From: Roseateles toxinivorans
GTDB taxonomy: Bacteria > Pseudomonadota > Gammaproteobacteria > Burkholderiales > Burkholderiaceae_C
Length of the DNA: 64,000 nucleotides
NCBI RefSeq assembly: GCF_004362525.1
Contig: NZ_SNXS01000002.1
Span: 682,001-746,000, forward strand
Direction: 5' to 3'
Below the pieces are notes generated by a model that was not told the origin of the DNA, searched no databases, and was given only the letters and a program-made list of their open reading frames with translations. The translations under genes were made by a program, and so were the position numbers. Each line of letters begins with the position of its first letter. Position 1 is the stretch's first letter. Shown here in pieces: positions 46,869 through 56,516 of this stretch.

Positions 46869-47549
46869 TCAGCGACTGGCCGCTGCCGAAGCAGCCGCCA
46901 CCGCAGGTGCCGCCTCACAGCGAGCAAAACCTGCCCCCTGCAGCTTGGGCAACCAGGCGGGGTCGGCCTGCGCCAGGCGCAACTGATGCTGGGTCGCGGC
47001 AGGGCTCAGCTGCATCACCCGCAGGCCCTTGATCAGGCGCTGGCTCAAGGCCTCCATGGCCTTCTCCGCCGCCGCCTCCGAGTCATGTTTGCTGATCAGC
47101 AGGCTGGGATCTTCGGCCGGCAGTCCCTTCAGCGGTTCGAAGGGCACGCGCATGCGCTTCAGCGTTTCTTCCTTGCGGGTCTGGAAGTCGCGGTTGGGCA
47201 TCTTGATCGTCAGCACGGCCCAGACCCCCGGGCGCTCGGTGCGCTGGTCGGCGATGGCCCCGGCGGGCACACCGGCACGCTCGAGTGCCGCGCTGGCGCT
47301 GCGCAGCGCTTCATCGCCGCTGAGCAGGGCGGTTTCCAGGCAGATGGGCTGGGCAGCCACCGGCGGCGCCGGCAGTGCCGGGGCCACCTTGATAGTGTCC
47401 GGCGCCAGCTGACGCTTGAGCCGTTCGGGTTCACGCCCGCCGTGAGCGGGCTGGCCGCTGATCTGCTCGATCCAGCCCGAGCTCCAGGCCAGGAAGCCCA
47501 GGTTCAGCACCAGCAGCAGCAGCACCAGGGCCCGGAGCATCTGGGTCAC
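46869..47549 (-). CDS. Membrane-anchored protein with SPOR-like C-terminal region
   Basis: 226 residues if GTG 47549 is the start (it overlaps the birA stop as GTGA); ATG 47540 would shorten it by 3. A single N-terminal transmembrane helix (LRALVLLLLVLNLGFLAWSSG) anchors a periplasmic part. After a proline-rich linker comes a fold with ICLETALLSGDEALRSASAA, WAVLTIKMPNRDFQTRKEE and LLISKHDSEAAAEKAMEAL, resembling SPOR-type repeats that bind denuded peptidoglycan. An Ala/Ser-rich tail ends it. Function is inferred from this weak similarity. Co-transcribed after birA. Confidence 0.75.
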   Translation of the reverse strand: MTQMLRALVLLLLVLNLGFLAWSSGWIEQISGQPAHGGREPERLKRQLAPDTIKVAPALPAPPVAAQPICLETALLSGDEALRSASAALERAGVPAGAIADQRTERPGVWAVLTIKMPNRDFQTRKEETLKRMRVPFEPLKGLPAEDPSLLISKHDSEAAAEKAMEALSQRLIKGLRVMQLSPAATQHQLRLAQADPAWLPKLQGAGFARCEAAPAVAAASAAASR

Positions 47550-48421
47550 AGTGTGGTCTGGGTCAGGCGCACGCTGACCTCGCCACCGCTGAGGGCCTGC
47601 AGCCCCTGTGCGGTCTGCAGCAGCAGCTCGCCCTGGGGCGAGACGCCCCGGGCCACGCCCTCCAGCGCACCGGCGGTGATGGCACGGCCGTTCAGCGCGT
47701 CGCGGCGCTGGTAGCGCTCCAGCCAGGGCGCGAAGCCCTGGGCCTGGAAGTCGAGCAGGGCCTGCACCAGCGGCTTGGCGATCAGGGCCAGGACTTGCGG
47801 GGCGCTGGCATCCAGGTCCAGCTCCTGCATGCAGGCAAAGCCGCTGCTCAGCGCATTGAGGCTGTCGGTGTCGCGCCAGGCCGGGGCGATGTTCAGGCCC
47901 ACACCGATCACAGCCATGCGGTGGCCGCCGGCAGGCACGGTCTCGATCAGCACACCGCCGAGCTTGCGGCCGTCGAGCCACAGGTCATTGGGCCACTTCA
48001 GGCTCAGGCGCGGGGCTTCATCGCCTCCCGCCTGCCAGGGCTCCAGCGCATCGGCCAGGGCCACACCTACGACCAGTGACAGGCCCGACCAGTCGCGGAG
48101 CTCCAGCGGCACGGCCAGCGAGAAGGTCAGCGAGGCGCCGCTGCTGGAATGCCAGGCCCGGCCCATGCGGCCGCGGCCGTGGGTCTGGTGCTCGGCCACC
48201 AGCAGGCAGGGCTGCAGATCATGTTGGCGGCGGCCGAAAGGCTGGGCCTCGCCGGGGTTGCGACCCTCGGCACGCACACGCTCGATCAAGGTCGAGTTGG
48301 TGGACTCGGTGCGGGCCACGACCTCGACGCTGAGGCCCGGCAACAGCGGTTCCAGCTGTTGCCAGAGGGCCTCGCCTCCCCAGTGCTGGTGCGGTGGCGG
48401 CAGATACTGGGACTCGGTCAT
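47546..48421 (-). CDS. birA: Biotin-[acetyl-CoA carboxylase] ligase, lacking the DNA-binding domain
   Basis: 291 residues from ATG 48421 (MTESQYLPPP). Catalytic core: RTESTNSTLIERVR, the biotinyl-AMP loop QTHGRGRMGRAWHS, KWPNDLWLDGRKLGGVLIE and IGVGLNIAP, plus a small C-terminal domain (GVSPQGELLLQT). It attaches biotin to the carrier lysine of acetyl-CoA carboxylase. The N-terminal winged helix of E. coli BirA is absent, so it cannot act as the bio repressor. The SPOR-like gene overlaps its stop codon. Confidence 0.94.
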   Translation of the reverse strand: MTESQYLPPPHQHWGGEALWQQLEPLLPGLSVEVVARTESTNSTLIERVRAEGRNPGEAQPFGRRQHDLQPCLLVAEHQTHGRGRMGRAWHSSSGASLTFSLAVPLELRDWSGLSLVVGVALADALEPWQAGGDEAPRLSLKWPNDLWLDGRKLGGVLIETVPAGGHRMAVIGVGLNIAPAWRDTDSLNALSSGFACMQELDLDASAPQVLALIAKPLVQALLDFQAQGFAPWLERYQRRDALNGRAITAGALEGVARGVSPQGELLLQTAQGLQALSGGEVSVRLTQTTL

Positions 48422-48440
48422 GCTGGGCGGGCGCGTGTCG

Positions 48441-48947
48441 TCATGATTTGGGTGCCAACATGGTGCCACGACACTTCTTTGCTCCGCAACGGCATTCGAA
48501 CTGTTTTTTCAACTTAGGGGTGTAGCGCTCGTCTATGACCAGGCCGTAGTCGTAGAACAGCTCCTCGCCCGGCTTGATCGCCCGCAGCGCCTTGATGAAG
48601 ATGCGGCCATCGGCCTCGTCGGCCTCGCAATTGGGCTGGCAGGCATGGTTGATCCAGCGCGCCGCATTGCCGCCCACATTGGCGTCGATGACGCGCTCGT
48701 CATCGATGTGGAAGTAGAAGGTGTGGTTGGGCTGGCTGGGGTCGTGCGGGTGGCGGCGCAGCGCCTCGGGCCAGTCTATGACCTCGCCCTTGTACTCGAT
48801 GATGACCTCGTCGCGCTGCAGCGCGGCCAGGGCGAACACGCCCTTACCATGCACGCCGGAACGCCTCACCTGGATGCGGCGCCCTCCGGTAGATGCGGCA
48901 ACCGGAGATTGGAGGACCAGGCTTTTTCGTGAGGCTGCTTGCGTCAT
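48441..48947 (-). CDS. SET-domain protein-lysine N-methyltransferase with post-SET cysteine cluster
   Basis: 168 residues from ATG 48947; ATGs at 48965 and 48974 are also in frame. The SET core is clear: RRSGVHGKGVFALAALQRDE (SAM site), the NAARWINHACQPNCEADE pseudoknot motif, the catalytic Tyr region GEELFYDYGL, and a post-SET motif FECRCGAKKCRG with three cysteines that, with the NHxC Cys, would bind zinc. This architecture is that of eukaryotic histone lysine methyltransferases. It diverges from topB, whose product has a lysine-rich histone H1-like tail, a plausible substrate (inference). Confidence 0.9.
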   Translation of the reverse strand: MTQAASRKSLVLQSPVAASTGGRRIQVRRSGVHGKGVFALAALQRDEVIIEYKGEVIDWPEALRRHPHDPSQPNHTFYFHIDDERVIDANVGGNAARWINHACQPNCEADEADGRIFIKALRAIKPGEELFYDYGLVIDERYTPKLKKQFECRCGAKKCRGTMLAPKS

Positions 48948-48976
48948 CGACTTGTTTGGGTACATTGAAATCATGG

Positions 48977-49003
48977 GTGCGCGCGTGCGTGTGCGTGCGC
49001 GTG
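48977..49003. other. 27-bp alternating purine-pyrimidine (Z-DNA-prone) tract
   Basis: From 48977 to 49003 every base alternates purine and pyrimidine (GTGCGCGCGTGCG... ending GCGCGTG), nearly all GC and GT steps. It sits between the divergent SET-domain gene and topB, 59 bases before the topB start. Such tracts flip to left-handed Z-DNA under negative supercoiling. Confidence 0.75.
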
Positions 49004-49062
49004 AGAGCCCGGATTGTAGGCAGGTGTTGGAAAGACACCGGTTTGATCACATAGAAAGAAAC

Positions 49063-51810
49063 ATGAGCAAGTCACTCATCATTGCGGAAAAGCCCTCGGT
49101 GGCGCAGGACATCGTGCGCGCACTCACGACCACATCGGGCAAGTTCGACAAGCACGACGAGTACTTCGAGAATGATCGATACGTCGTCAGCTCGGCCGTC
49201 GGCCATCTGGTGGAGATCAAGGCGCCGGAAGAATTCGACGTCAAGCGCGGCAAGTGGAGCTTCGCCAATCTGCCGGTGATACCTCCGCGTTTCGACCTGA
49301 ACCCGATCGACAAGAGCAAGGGCCGCCTGAACGCACTGGTCAAGCTGATACGCCGCAAGGACGTGACCGACCTGATCAATGCCTGCGACGCGGGGCGCGA
49401 GGGTGAGCTGATCTTCCGGCTGATCGTGCAGTACGCCGAGCCGGCCAAGGGCCCGCTGAACAAGCCGGTGCAGCGCTTGTGGTTGCAGTCGATGACGCCG
49501 GCCGCGATCCGCGACGGCTTCGACAAGCTGCGCAGCGATGCGCAGATGCTGCCGTTGGCCGATGCCGCGCGCTGCCGCTCCGAGGCCGACTGGCTGGTGG
49601 GCATCAACGGCACGCGGGCGATGACGGCCTTCAATTCGCGCGACGGCGGCTTCTTTCTGACCACCGTCGGCCGGGTGCAGACGCCGACCTTGTCCATCGT
49701 CGTCGAGCGCGAGGAGAAGATACGCAAGCACGTCTTCCGCGACTACTGGGAGGTGCGCGGCAATTTCGATGCGCAGGCCGGCCAGTACATCGGCAAGTGG
49801 TTCGATGCCAAGTGGAAGAAGAATCCGGACGATGCCGAACAGCGTGCCGACCGCGTCTGGAGCCAGCCCGAGGCCGAGGCAATAGCCGCCGCCGCGCTGG
49901 GCCAGCCCGCCACCGTCACCGAGGAAAGCAAGCCCAGCACCCAGGCCAGCCCGGGCCTCTACGACCTGACCACCCTGCAGCGCGAGGCCAACTCGCGTTT
50001 CGGCTTCTCGGCCAAGACCACCCTGAGCATCGCCCAGGCGCTGTACGAGAAGCACAAGGTGCTGACCTACCCGCGTACCGACTCGCGCTATCTGCCCGAG
50101 GACTATCTGGCCGTGGCCAAGCAGACCGCCGAGATGATTGCCAGCGAGGACCTGCCTGGCCCGCTGCGCGAGTTGGCAGTGCATGCCAAGAAGGCGCTGA
50201 AGGAAGGCTATATCAAGCCGACCAAGAAGGTGTTCGACAACGCCAAGGTCTCGGACCACTTCGCCATCATCCCGACCTTGCAGGCGCCGCGCAGCCTCAG
50301 CGAGATCGAGGCCAAGCTCTATGACCTGGTGGTCAAGCGCTTCCTGGCGGTGTTCTTCCCGGCGGCCGAGTTCCAGGTCACGACCCGGATTTCCACGGTG
50401 AAGACCGATGGCCAGGAATACAACTTCCAGACCAATGGCAAGGTGCTGGTCAAGCCGGGCTGGCTGGCCATCTACGGCAAGGAGTCGCAGACCGAAGACG
50501 CCGCCGATGGCAGCGGCGCCAACCTCGTGCCGGTGCAGCCGGGCGAGGTGGTGCGCACCGAGAGCGTGGACGTGAAGGCCTTGCAGACCAAGCCGCCGGC
50601 GCGCTACACCGAAGCGACGCTGCTGTCGGCGATGGAGGGCGCGGGCAAGCTGATCGACGACGACGAGTTCCGCGAGGCCATGGCCGAGAAGGGCCTGGGC
50701 ACGCCAGCCACGCGGGCGGCCACCATCGAAGGCCTGCTGACCGAGAAGTACATGCTGCGCGAGGGCCGTGAGCTGATCCCCACCGCCAAGGCCTTCCAGC
50801 TGATGACCTTGCTGCGCGGCCTGGGCGTCGAGGACCTGACCAAGCCTGAGCTGACCGGCAACTGGGAGCACCAGCTGGCCGAGATGGAGAAGGGCAAGCT
50901 GAACCGCGCGGTCTTCATGGCCGAGATCGCGGCCATCGCCGAGCGTGTGGTGCAGAAGGCCAAGGAGTACGACCGCGACACCATTCCCGGCGACTATGCG
51001 ACCCTGAAGGCCCCCTGCCCGAACTGCGGCGGCGTGGTCAAGGAGAACTACCGCCGCTTCACCTGCGTCGGCAAAACCGCTGACCTGTCAAGCGACGCTG
51101 ATGGCGTCGCGGCCGAGGGCTGCGGCTTCTCGGTCGGCAAGATTCCCGGCGGGCGCAGTTTCGAACTGCACGAGATCGAGCAGTTCCTGACCAACAAGAA
51201 GATAGGCCCGCTGGAGGGCTTCCGCTCCAAGGCCGGTTGGCCCTTCACCGCCGAGCTGGCCCTGGTGTTCGACGACGAGATCAAGAACTGGAAGCTCGAG
51301 TTCGACTTCGGAGAAGACGCCCGCAAGGCCGAGGGCGACGGCGAGCCGGTGGACTTCAGCGCGCAGGAGAGCCTGGGCGCCTGCCCCAAATGCCAGGGCC
51401 GTGTGTTCGAGCACGGCAGCAACTATGTCTGCGAGCACAGCGTCGGCGCGCACGTGACCTGCGACTTCAAGACCGGCAAGGTGATTTTGACCCAGCCGAT
51501 CGAGCATGCCCAGGTGCACAAGCTCTTGACCACCGGCAAGACCGATCTGCTGGAGAACTTCGTCTCCAACAAGACCCGCCGCAAGTTCAAGGCCTTCCTG
51601 GCCTATGACAAGAAGGAGGGCAAGGTCAGCTTCGAGTTCGAGCCGCGCGCGGCCAAGCCGGGTGCGAAGACCACGGCCAAACCTGCCGCCAAGGCAGCCG
51701 CTGCAGCAGAGGAGAAGGCGCCGGCCAAGGCGGCGGCGAAGAAGGCACCGGCCAAGAAGGTGGCCGCGAAAAAGGTGGCCGCCAAGAAAGTGGTGGTCAA
51801 GAAGGCCTGA
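49063..51810 (+). CDS. topB: DNA topoisomerase III with histone H1-like C-terminal tail
   Basis: 915 residues from ATG 49063 (AGAAAGAA upstream). Toprim domain: LIIAEKPSVAQDI and NACDAGREGELIFR; nucleophile Y336 in VLTYPRTDSRYLP; EGLGTPATRAA-type helix AEKGLGTPATRAATIEGLL. Zinc-finger-like CPNCGG near 650 and CPKCQG plus later Cys near 770 follow. The last 53 residues (863-915) are almost only Ala, Lys, Pro and Val with 16 lysines (KKAPAKKVAAKKVAAKK), like eukaryotic H1 tails and beta-proteobacterial H1-like proteins. The enzyme decatenates single-stranded crossings at forks. The tail would add non-specific DNA binding. Confidence 0.97.
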   Translation: MSKSLIIAEKPSVAQDIVRALTTTSGKFDKHDEYFENDRYVVSSAVGHLVEIKAPEEFDVKRGKWSFANLPVIPPRFDLNPIDKSKGRLNALVKLIRRKDVTDLINACDAGREGELIFRLIVQYAEPAKGPLNKPVQRLWLQSMTPAAIRDGFDKLRSDAQMLPLADAARCRSEADWLVGINGTRAMTAFNSRDGGFFLTTVGRVQTPTLSIVVEREEKIRKHVFRDYWEVRGNFDAQAGQYIGKWFDAKWKKNPDDAEQRADRVWSQPEAEAIAAAALGQPATVTEESKPSTQASPGLYDLTTLQREANSRFGFSAKTTLSIAQALYEKHKVLTYPRTDSRYLPEDYLAVAKQTAEMIASEDLPGPLRELAVHAKKALKEGYIKPTKKVFDNAKVSDHFAIIPTLQAPRSLSEIEAKLYDLVVKRFLAVFFPAAEFQVTTRISTVKTDGQEYNFQTNGKVLVKPGWLAIYGKESQTEDAADGSGANLVPVQPGEVVRTESVDVKALQTKPPARYTEATLLSAMEGAGKLIDDDEFREAMAEKGLGTPATRAATIEGLLTEKYMLREGRELIPTAKAFQLMTLLRGLGVEDLTKPELTGNWEHQLAEMEKGKLNRAVFMAEIAAIAERVVQKAKEYDRDTIPGDYATLKAPCPNCGGVVKENYRRFTCVGKTADLSSDADGVAAEGCGFSVGKIPGGRSFELHEIEQFLTNKKIGPLEGFRSKAGWPFTAELALVFDDEIKNWKLEFDFGEDARKAEGDGEPVDFSAQESLGACPKCQGRVFEHGSNYVCEHSVGAHVTCDFKTGKVILTQPIEHAQVHKLLTTGKTDLLENFVSNKTRRKFKAFLAYDKKEGKVSFEFEPRAAKPGAKTTAKPAAKAAAAAEEKAPAKAAAKKAPAKKVAAKKVAAKKVVVKKA

Positions 51811-52756
51811 GCCCGCCCTGAGGCGCCGGGCCGGACGCAGGCTCCAGCCCGCCCCCCTGCAGAATCGGCTCGCGCCGCAGCCGCTCGGCCGCAAAATCCA
51901 CAAAGGCCCGTACCTTGGCCGGGGCCCGCCGCCCGGCCGGGTAGACGATGTGCACCGGCACCGGCGGCGGCTCGAACTCGGCCAGTACGATGGTCAGCGC
52001 GCCGCTGCGCAGGTACTCGGCCGCCTGGTAGGCCAGGCAGCGGGTCAGGCCCTGACCGGCCAGGGCGGCGCCGATGGCCACGTCGCTGAGGTTGCAGACC
52101 CAGTCTATGGTCGGCGTGACGGTCTGCTGCCCCCGCCCCGAGCCGAACTGCCATGGCTGGGCGACCACGCCATCGAAGGAGAAGCCTATCGCCCGGTGCT
52201 GGGTCAGGTCTTGCGGCTGCTGCGGCCGGCCATGGCGCGCCAGATAGTCCGGCGAGGCGACGACGACGCGGCGCAACGAGCCCAGCTGCAACGCGGTCAG
52301 TCCCGAGTCGGGCAGATGGGCAATGCGCAGGGCCACGTCCATGCCCTCGTCTAGCAGATTGACCAGACGGTCGGCGAACAGGGTGCGCAGCTGCACGCGG
52401 GGATGCTGGTGCAGAAAGTCCTGCGCGATGGCAGCCACATGCAGGCGGCCGAACATCTGCGGGGCGGTGATGGCCAGCATGCCGCGGGCCTCGGTCTGCA
52501 CGCCTGAGGCCGCACCTTCGGCCTCGTCCAGATCGGCCAGGATGCGGCGACAGTCGTGCACAAAGCGCTCGCCGGTGTCGGTCAGGCGCACGCTGCGGGT
52601 GCTGCGCTGCAGCAGCAACACGCCCAGGCGCTGCTCCAGCGCCGCGATGGCGCGTGTCATGGCCGGGGCCGAGACGCCCAGCCGCCGCGCCGCCGCCGAA
52701 AAGCCCTGGGCCTCGGCCACGGCAACAAAGCTACGCAGGCTGTCCAGATGGTCCAT
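51797..52756 (-). CDS. LysR-family transcriptional regulator
   Basis: 319 residues from ATG 52756 (MDHLDSLRSFVAVAEAQG). N-terminal helix-turn-helix FSAAARRLGVSAPAMTRAIA and LEQRLGVLLLQRSTRSVRL, then an effector domain (LAITAPQMFGRLHVAAIAQD). Its last 14 bases overlap the 3' end of topB on the other strand. It diverges from a glutathione S-transferase/flavin-oxidase pair, the usual LysR target arrangement, so it probably controls them; co-inducer unknown. Confidence 0.93.
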   Translation of the reverse strand: MDHLDSLRSFVAVAEAQGFSAAARRLGVSAPAMTRAIAALEQRLGVLLLQRSTRSVRLTDTGERFVHDCRRILADLDEAEGAASGVQTEARGMLAITAPQMFGRLHVAAIAQDFLHQHPRVQLRTLFADRLVNLLDEGMDVALRIAHLPDSGLTALQLGSLRRVVVASPDYLARHGRPQQPQDLTQHRAIGFSFDGVVAQPWQFGSGRGQQTVTPTIDWVCNLSDVAIGAALAGQGLTRCLAYQAAEYLRSGALTIVLAEFEPPPVPVHIVYPAGRRAPAKVRAFVDFAAERLRREPILQGGGLEPASGPAPQGGLRPS

Positions 52757-52861
52757 TGATGCAAATCCGGTAATTCTGAATGGTTGACTATGAGGATTCC
52801 AATCAAGACATGCAATACCTAAGCTTGGCTTTGTCATGTCAACACCTTGGAGCCTCGCCTG

Positions 52862-53473
52862 ATGAACACCCCACTGCGCCTGCACCGCCTCGCCATCTCC
52901 GGCCACTGCCATCGCGTTGAGCTGATGCTGTCGCTGCTGGGCCTGCCCTACGAGAATGTGGAGGTCGATCTGTTCAAGAAGGAGCACAAGTCCCCCCGCT
53001 TCCTGGCCCTGAACCCGCTGGGCCAGGTGCCGGTGCTGGAGGATGGGGATCTGGTGCTCAGCGACAGCAATGCCATCCTGGTCTACCTGGCCCAGCGCTA
53101 TGCGCCGGATGCCGGCTGGCTGCACTGCGATCCGGCCGCAGCCGCCCGGCAGCAGCGCTGGTTCAGCCTCGCCGCCAGCCTGCTGGACGAGGGGCCGGCA
53201 ACGGCACGCTTCGGTGCGCTGATCGGGCGCGAGGTCACGCCGCAAAGTCAGGCCACGGGCCACAGGCTGTTCGCCATGATGGAGGCTGAACTCACCCAGC
53301 ATCCCTTCCTCGTCGGTGCGGCCCGCAGCCTGGCCGACATCTCGCTGTACAGCTATACCTCGCAGGCACCGATAGGCGGCATCTCGCTGGCCGACTATCC
53401 GCACATCCGCGCCTGGGTGGCCCGCGTCGAGGCCCTGCCGGGCTTCATCCCACTGTCGAGTGCCTTGTCATGA
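52862..53473 (+). CDS. Glutathione S-transferase
   Basis: 203 residues from ATG 52862 with GGAG about 10 bases upstream. Thioredoxin-fold N-terminal domain: LRLHRLAISGHCHRVELMLS, LNPLGQVPVLEDGD (cis-Pro) and LSDSNAILVYLAQRY (glutathione gamma-Glu contact SNAI). Helical C-terminal domain with LVGAARSLADISLYSY (N-capping motif). It conjugates or reduces electrophiles with glutathione. Its stop overlaps the next gene by 4 bases (ATGA at 53470-53473), and the divergent LysR gene is the likely regulator. Confidence 0.94.
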   Translation: MNTPLRLHRLAISGHCHRVELMLSLLGLPYENVEVDLFKKEHKSPRFLALNPLGQVPVLEDGDLVLSDSNAILVYLAQRYAPDAGWLHCDPAAAARQQRWFSLAASLLDEGPATARFGALIGREVTPQSQATGHRLFAMMEAELTQHPFLVGAARSLADISLYSYTSQAPIGGISLADYPHIRAWVARVEALPGFIPLSSALS

Positions 53474-54444
53474 GCGCCTTCCATGCCGGCGAGCAGGCGC
53501 TGCAGGAGCGGGTGGGCGTGCGTGAACGCCTGGAGCGCGGCGCCGCCAGCTTCATGCGAGAGCACATGCCCGAGCAGCACCGCGAGCTGTTCAACAAACT
53601 GCCGACCCTGCTGCTGGGCGCGCTCGATGCGCAGGGCCAGCCCTGGGCGACGATGCTGGGCGGCGCGCCGGGCTTCGTCAGCACACCGGATGCCAGGCAG
53701 ATGCGGATCGAGCTGGTCCGCCGCAGCGATGACCCGGTGCTGCAACAACTGCAATCCGGCGCGGCCATCGGCGTGCTCGGCCTGGAGCCGCACACGCGGC
53801 GGCGCAACCGGATGAACGGCCGGGTCGGGTTCATCGATGAAGGCGGCCTCGGCATCGAGGTACGGCAGAGCTTCGGCAACTGCCCCAAATACATCCAGGC
53901 GCGCGAGCCGCGGGCCTTTCAGGTGCCGACGGTTCAGGTGACCGCGCAGGCGCTGGGGCCAGGTCTTGATGACAAGGCCCTGGCGCTGATTCTCCGCGGC
54001 GACACGCTGTTCATTGCCAGCGCATCGGCGCCACGACCTGGCAACGAAGGCGGCGAGGGCGTCGATGTCTCGCACCGCGGCGGCGAGCCGGGTTTTGTGC
54101 AGGTCGAGCAGACGCATGGCGAGACCGTGCTGACCCTGCCCGACTACCCCGGCAACCAGTTCTTCAACACGCTGGGCAATCTGAATGCCCATCCGCTGGC
54201 CGGCCTGCTCTTCGTCGACTATGCCAGCGGCGATCTGCTGCACCTGGCGGCGCGGGCCGAGATCCTCTGGCCGCAGGATGCGCCGTTCGCCTTCCATCGC
54301 TGGCCCGGTGCGCAGCGCCTGCTGCGCCTGCGCGTGTCGGCTGGCCTGTGGCGTCCGGCGGCGCTGCCCTGGCGCTGGAGCGAAGCGCAGCCGGCGCCGC
54401 AGTTTCAGCTGCTGCGCGCCGGCCCACCTTCACCGGGGCCCTGA
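53470..54444 (+). CDS. Pyridoxamine 5'-phosphate oxidase-related flavin-binding protein
   Basis: 324 residues. Two split-barrel regions are seen: MPEQHRELFNKLPTLLLGAL to WATMLGGAPGFVST, and later DTLFIASASAPRPGNEGGEG to VLTLPDYPGNQFFNTLGNL and AGLLFVDYASGDLLHLAARA. These are typical of FMN-binding PNPOx-like proteins. In related genomes this domain is fused to a ferredoxin-type reductase; here the C-terminal part ends in a short proline-rich tail, so it is the stand-alone form. Tightly coupled to the glutathione S-transferase gene. Reaction unknown, probably redox defence. Confidence 0.88.
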   Translation: MSAFHAGEQALQERVGVRERLERGAASFMREHMPEQHRELFNKLPTLLLGALDAQGQPWATMLGGAPGFVSTPDARQMRIELVRRSDDPVLQQLQSGAAIGVLGLEPHTRRRNRMNGRVGFIDEGGLGIEVRQSFGNCPKYIQAREPRAFQVPTVQVTAQALGPGLDDKALALILRGDTLFIASASAPRPGNEGGEGVDVSHRGGEPGFVQVEQTHGETVLTLPDYPGNQFFNTLGNLNAHPLAGLLFVDYASGDLLHLAARAEILWPQDAPFAFHRWPGAQRLLRLRVSAGLWRPAALPWRWSEAQPAPQFQLLRAGPPSPGP

Positions 54445-54518
54445 CTGCCATGCCGCTGCGCGGATTTCGCTCGATGAGCATGCCGGATCGGTGCGAATCG
54501 CGATTTGACAGAAAATAG

Positions 54519-55892
<1,374 letters not shown>

Positions 55893-55908
55893 GCTTGAGT
55901 CGCAAATG

Positions 55909-55944
55909 AAACGGGGGCAGCGCGTGATGCGCTGCCCCCGTTTT
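55909..55944. terminator. Strong, probably bidirectional terminator after argG
   Basis: AAACGGGGGCAGCGC (55909-55923) and GCGCTGCCCCCGTTT (55929-55943) form a perfect 15-bp stem with GTGAT loop, followed by T. It lies between convergent argG and the PEP-CTERM gene. Confidence 0.93.
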
Positions 55945-55981
55945 GCTTTCTGCCCCGGCTGCGACCGGGGCTTGCTTGCGG

Positions 55982-56473
55982 TCAGGCCTTCTTGCGACGG
56001 ACCATGAAACCCATGGCCGCCAGACCGGCCAGCATCAGCGCATAGCTTTCTGGCTCGGGCACGGCGGTGGTCAGGGTGTAGCTGCCGAAGCCGCCACCGG
56101 CCGCTGTTGAGTAGCTGAGATAGGCATCAGAGAAGGCGCTTGGGCCAGATGCCATGCCGACCGTGTGCTGGCCGCCTGCGTAGTCAAAGCTCAAGCCGAG
56201 GAATTGGCCGTCGTAGAAGTCCGCAAAGGCCTGCTGCGCGACGGTGTCGCTCTTGGTGATGCTTAGGCCGAAGATGTTCAGCTGCAGCTGGCCCAGTTCC
56301 AGGTTCTGGAAGCCGCTGGCGGCAATCAGGGACTCGTCGTAGCTGAAGCTGCCGCTAAAGCTCTGGCCGTTCAGAGGGCCGCTTTCGGTGGCACCGGTGA
56401 AGTTGAAGCTCGCGGCCTGGGCGGCGCCCAGTGCCAGGGTTGCGGCCAGGGCCAGCAAGGTATTGCGAATCAT
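55982..56473 (-). CDS. PEP-CTERM sorting-signal protein
   Basis: 163 residues with AGGAG before ATG 56473. Signal peptide (LLALAATLALGAAQA) at the start and a classical PEP-CTERM tail at the end: VPEPESYALMLAGLAAMGF then RRKK. The middle is Gly/Ser/Phe-rich beta-type sequence without catalytic motif. Such proteins are cut by exosortase (EpsH/XrtA) and released or attached to exopolysaccharide at the cell surface. No exosortase gene lies in the window. It is 43 bases downstream of the nuclease gene on the same strand, so likely co-expressed. Confidence 0.93.
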   Translation of the reverse strand: MIRNTLLALAATLALGAAQAASFNFTGATESGPLNGQSFSGSFSYDESLIAASGFQNLELGQLQLNIFGLSITKSDTVAQQAFADFYDGQFLGLSFDYAGGQHTVGMASGPSAFSDAYLSYSTAAGGGFGSYTLTTAVPEPESYALMLAGLAAMGFMVRRKKA

Positions 56474-56516
56474 GGTGATCTCCTAAAAAGCTAGTGAACT
56501 TGCTTGCCGGAATGCT

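Noticed and set aside
49072-50871. 599-residue open frame antisense to topB
   Set aside because: Leu/Gly/Gln-rich shadow without domains; topB is certain.
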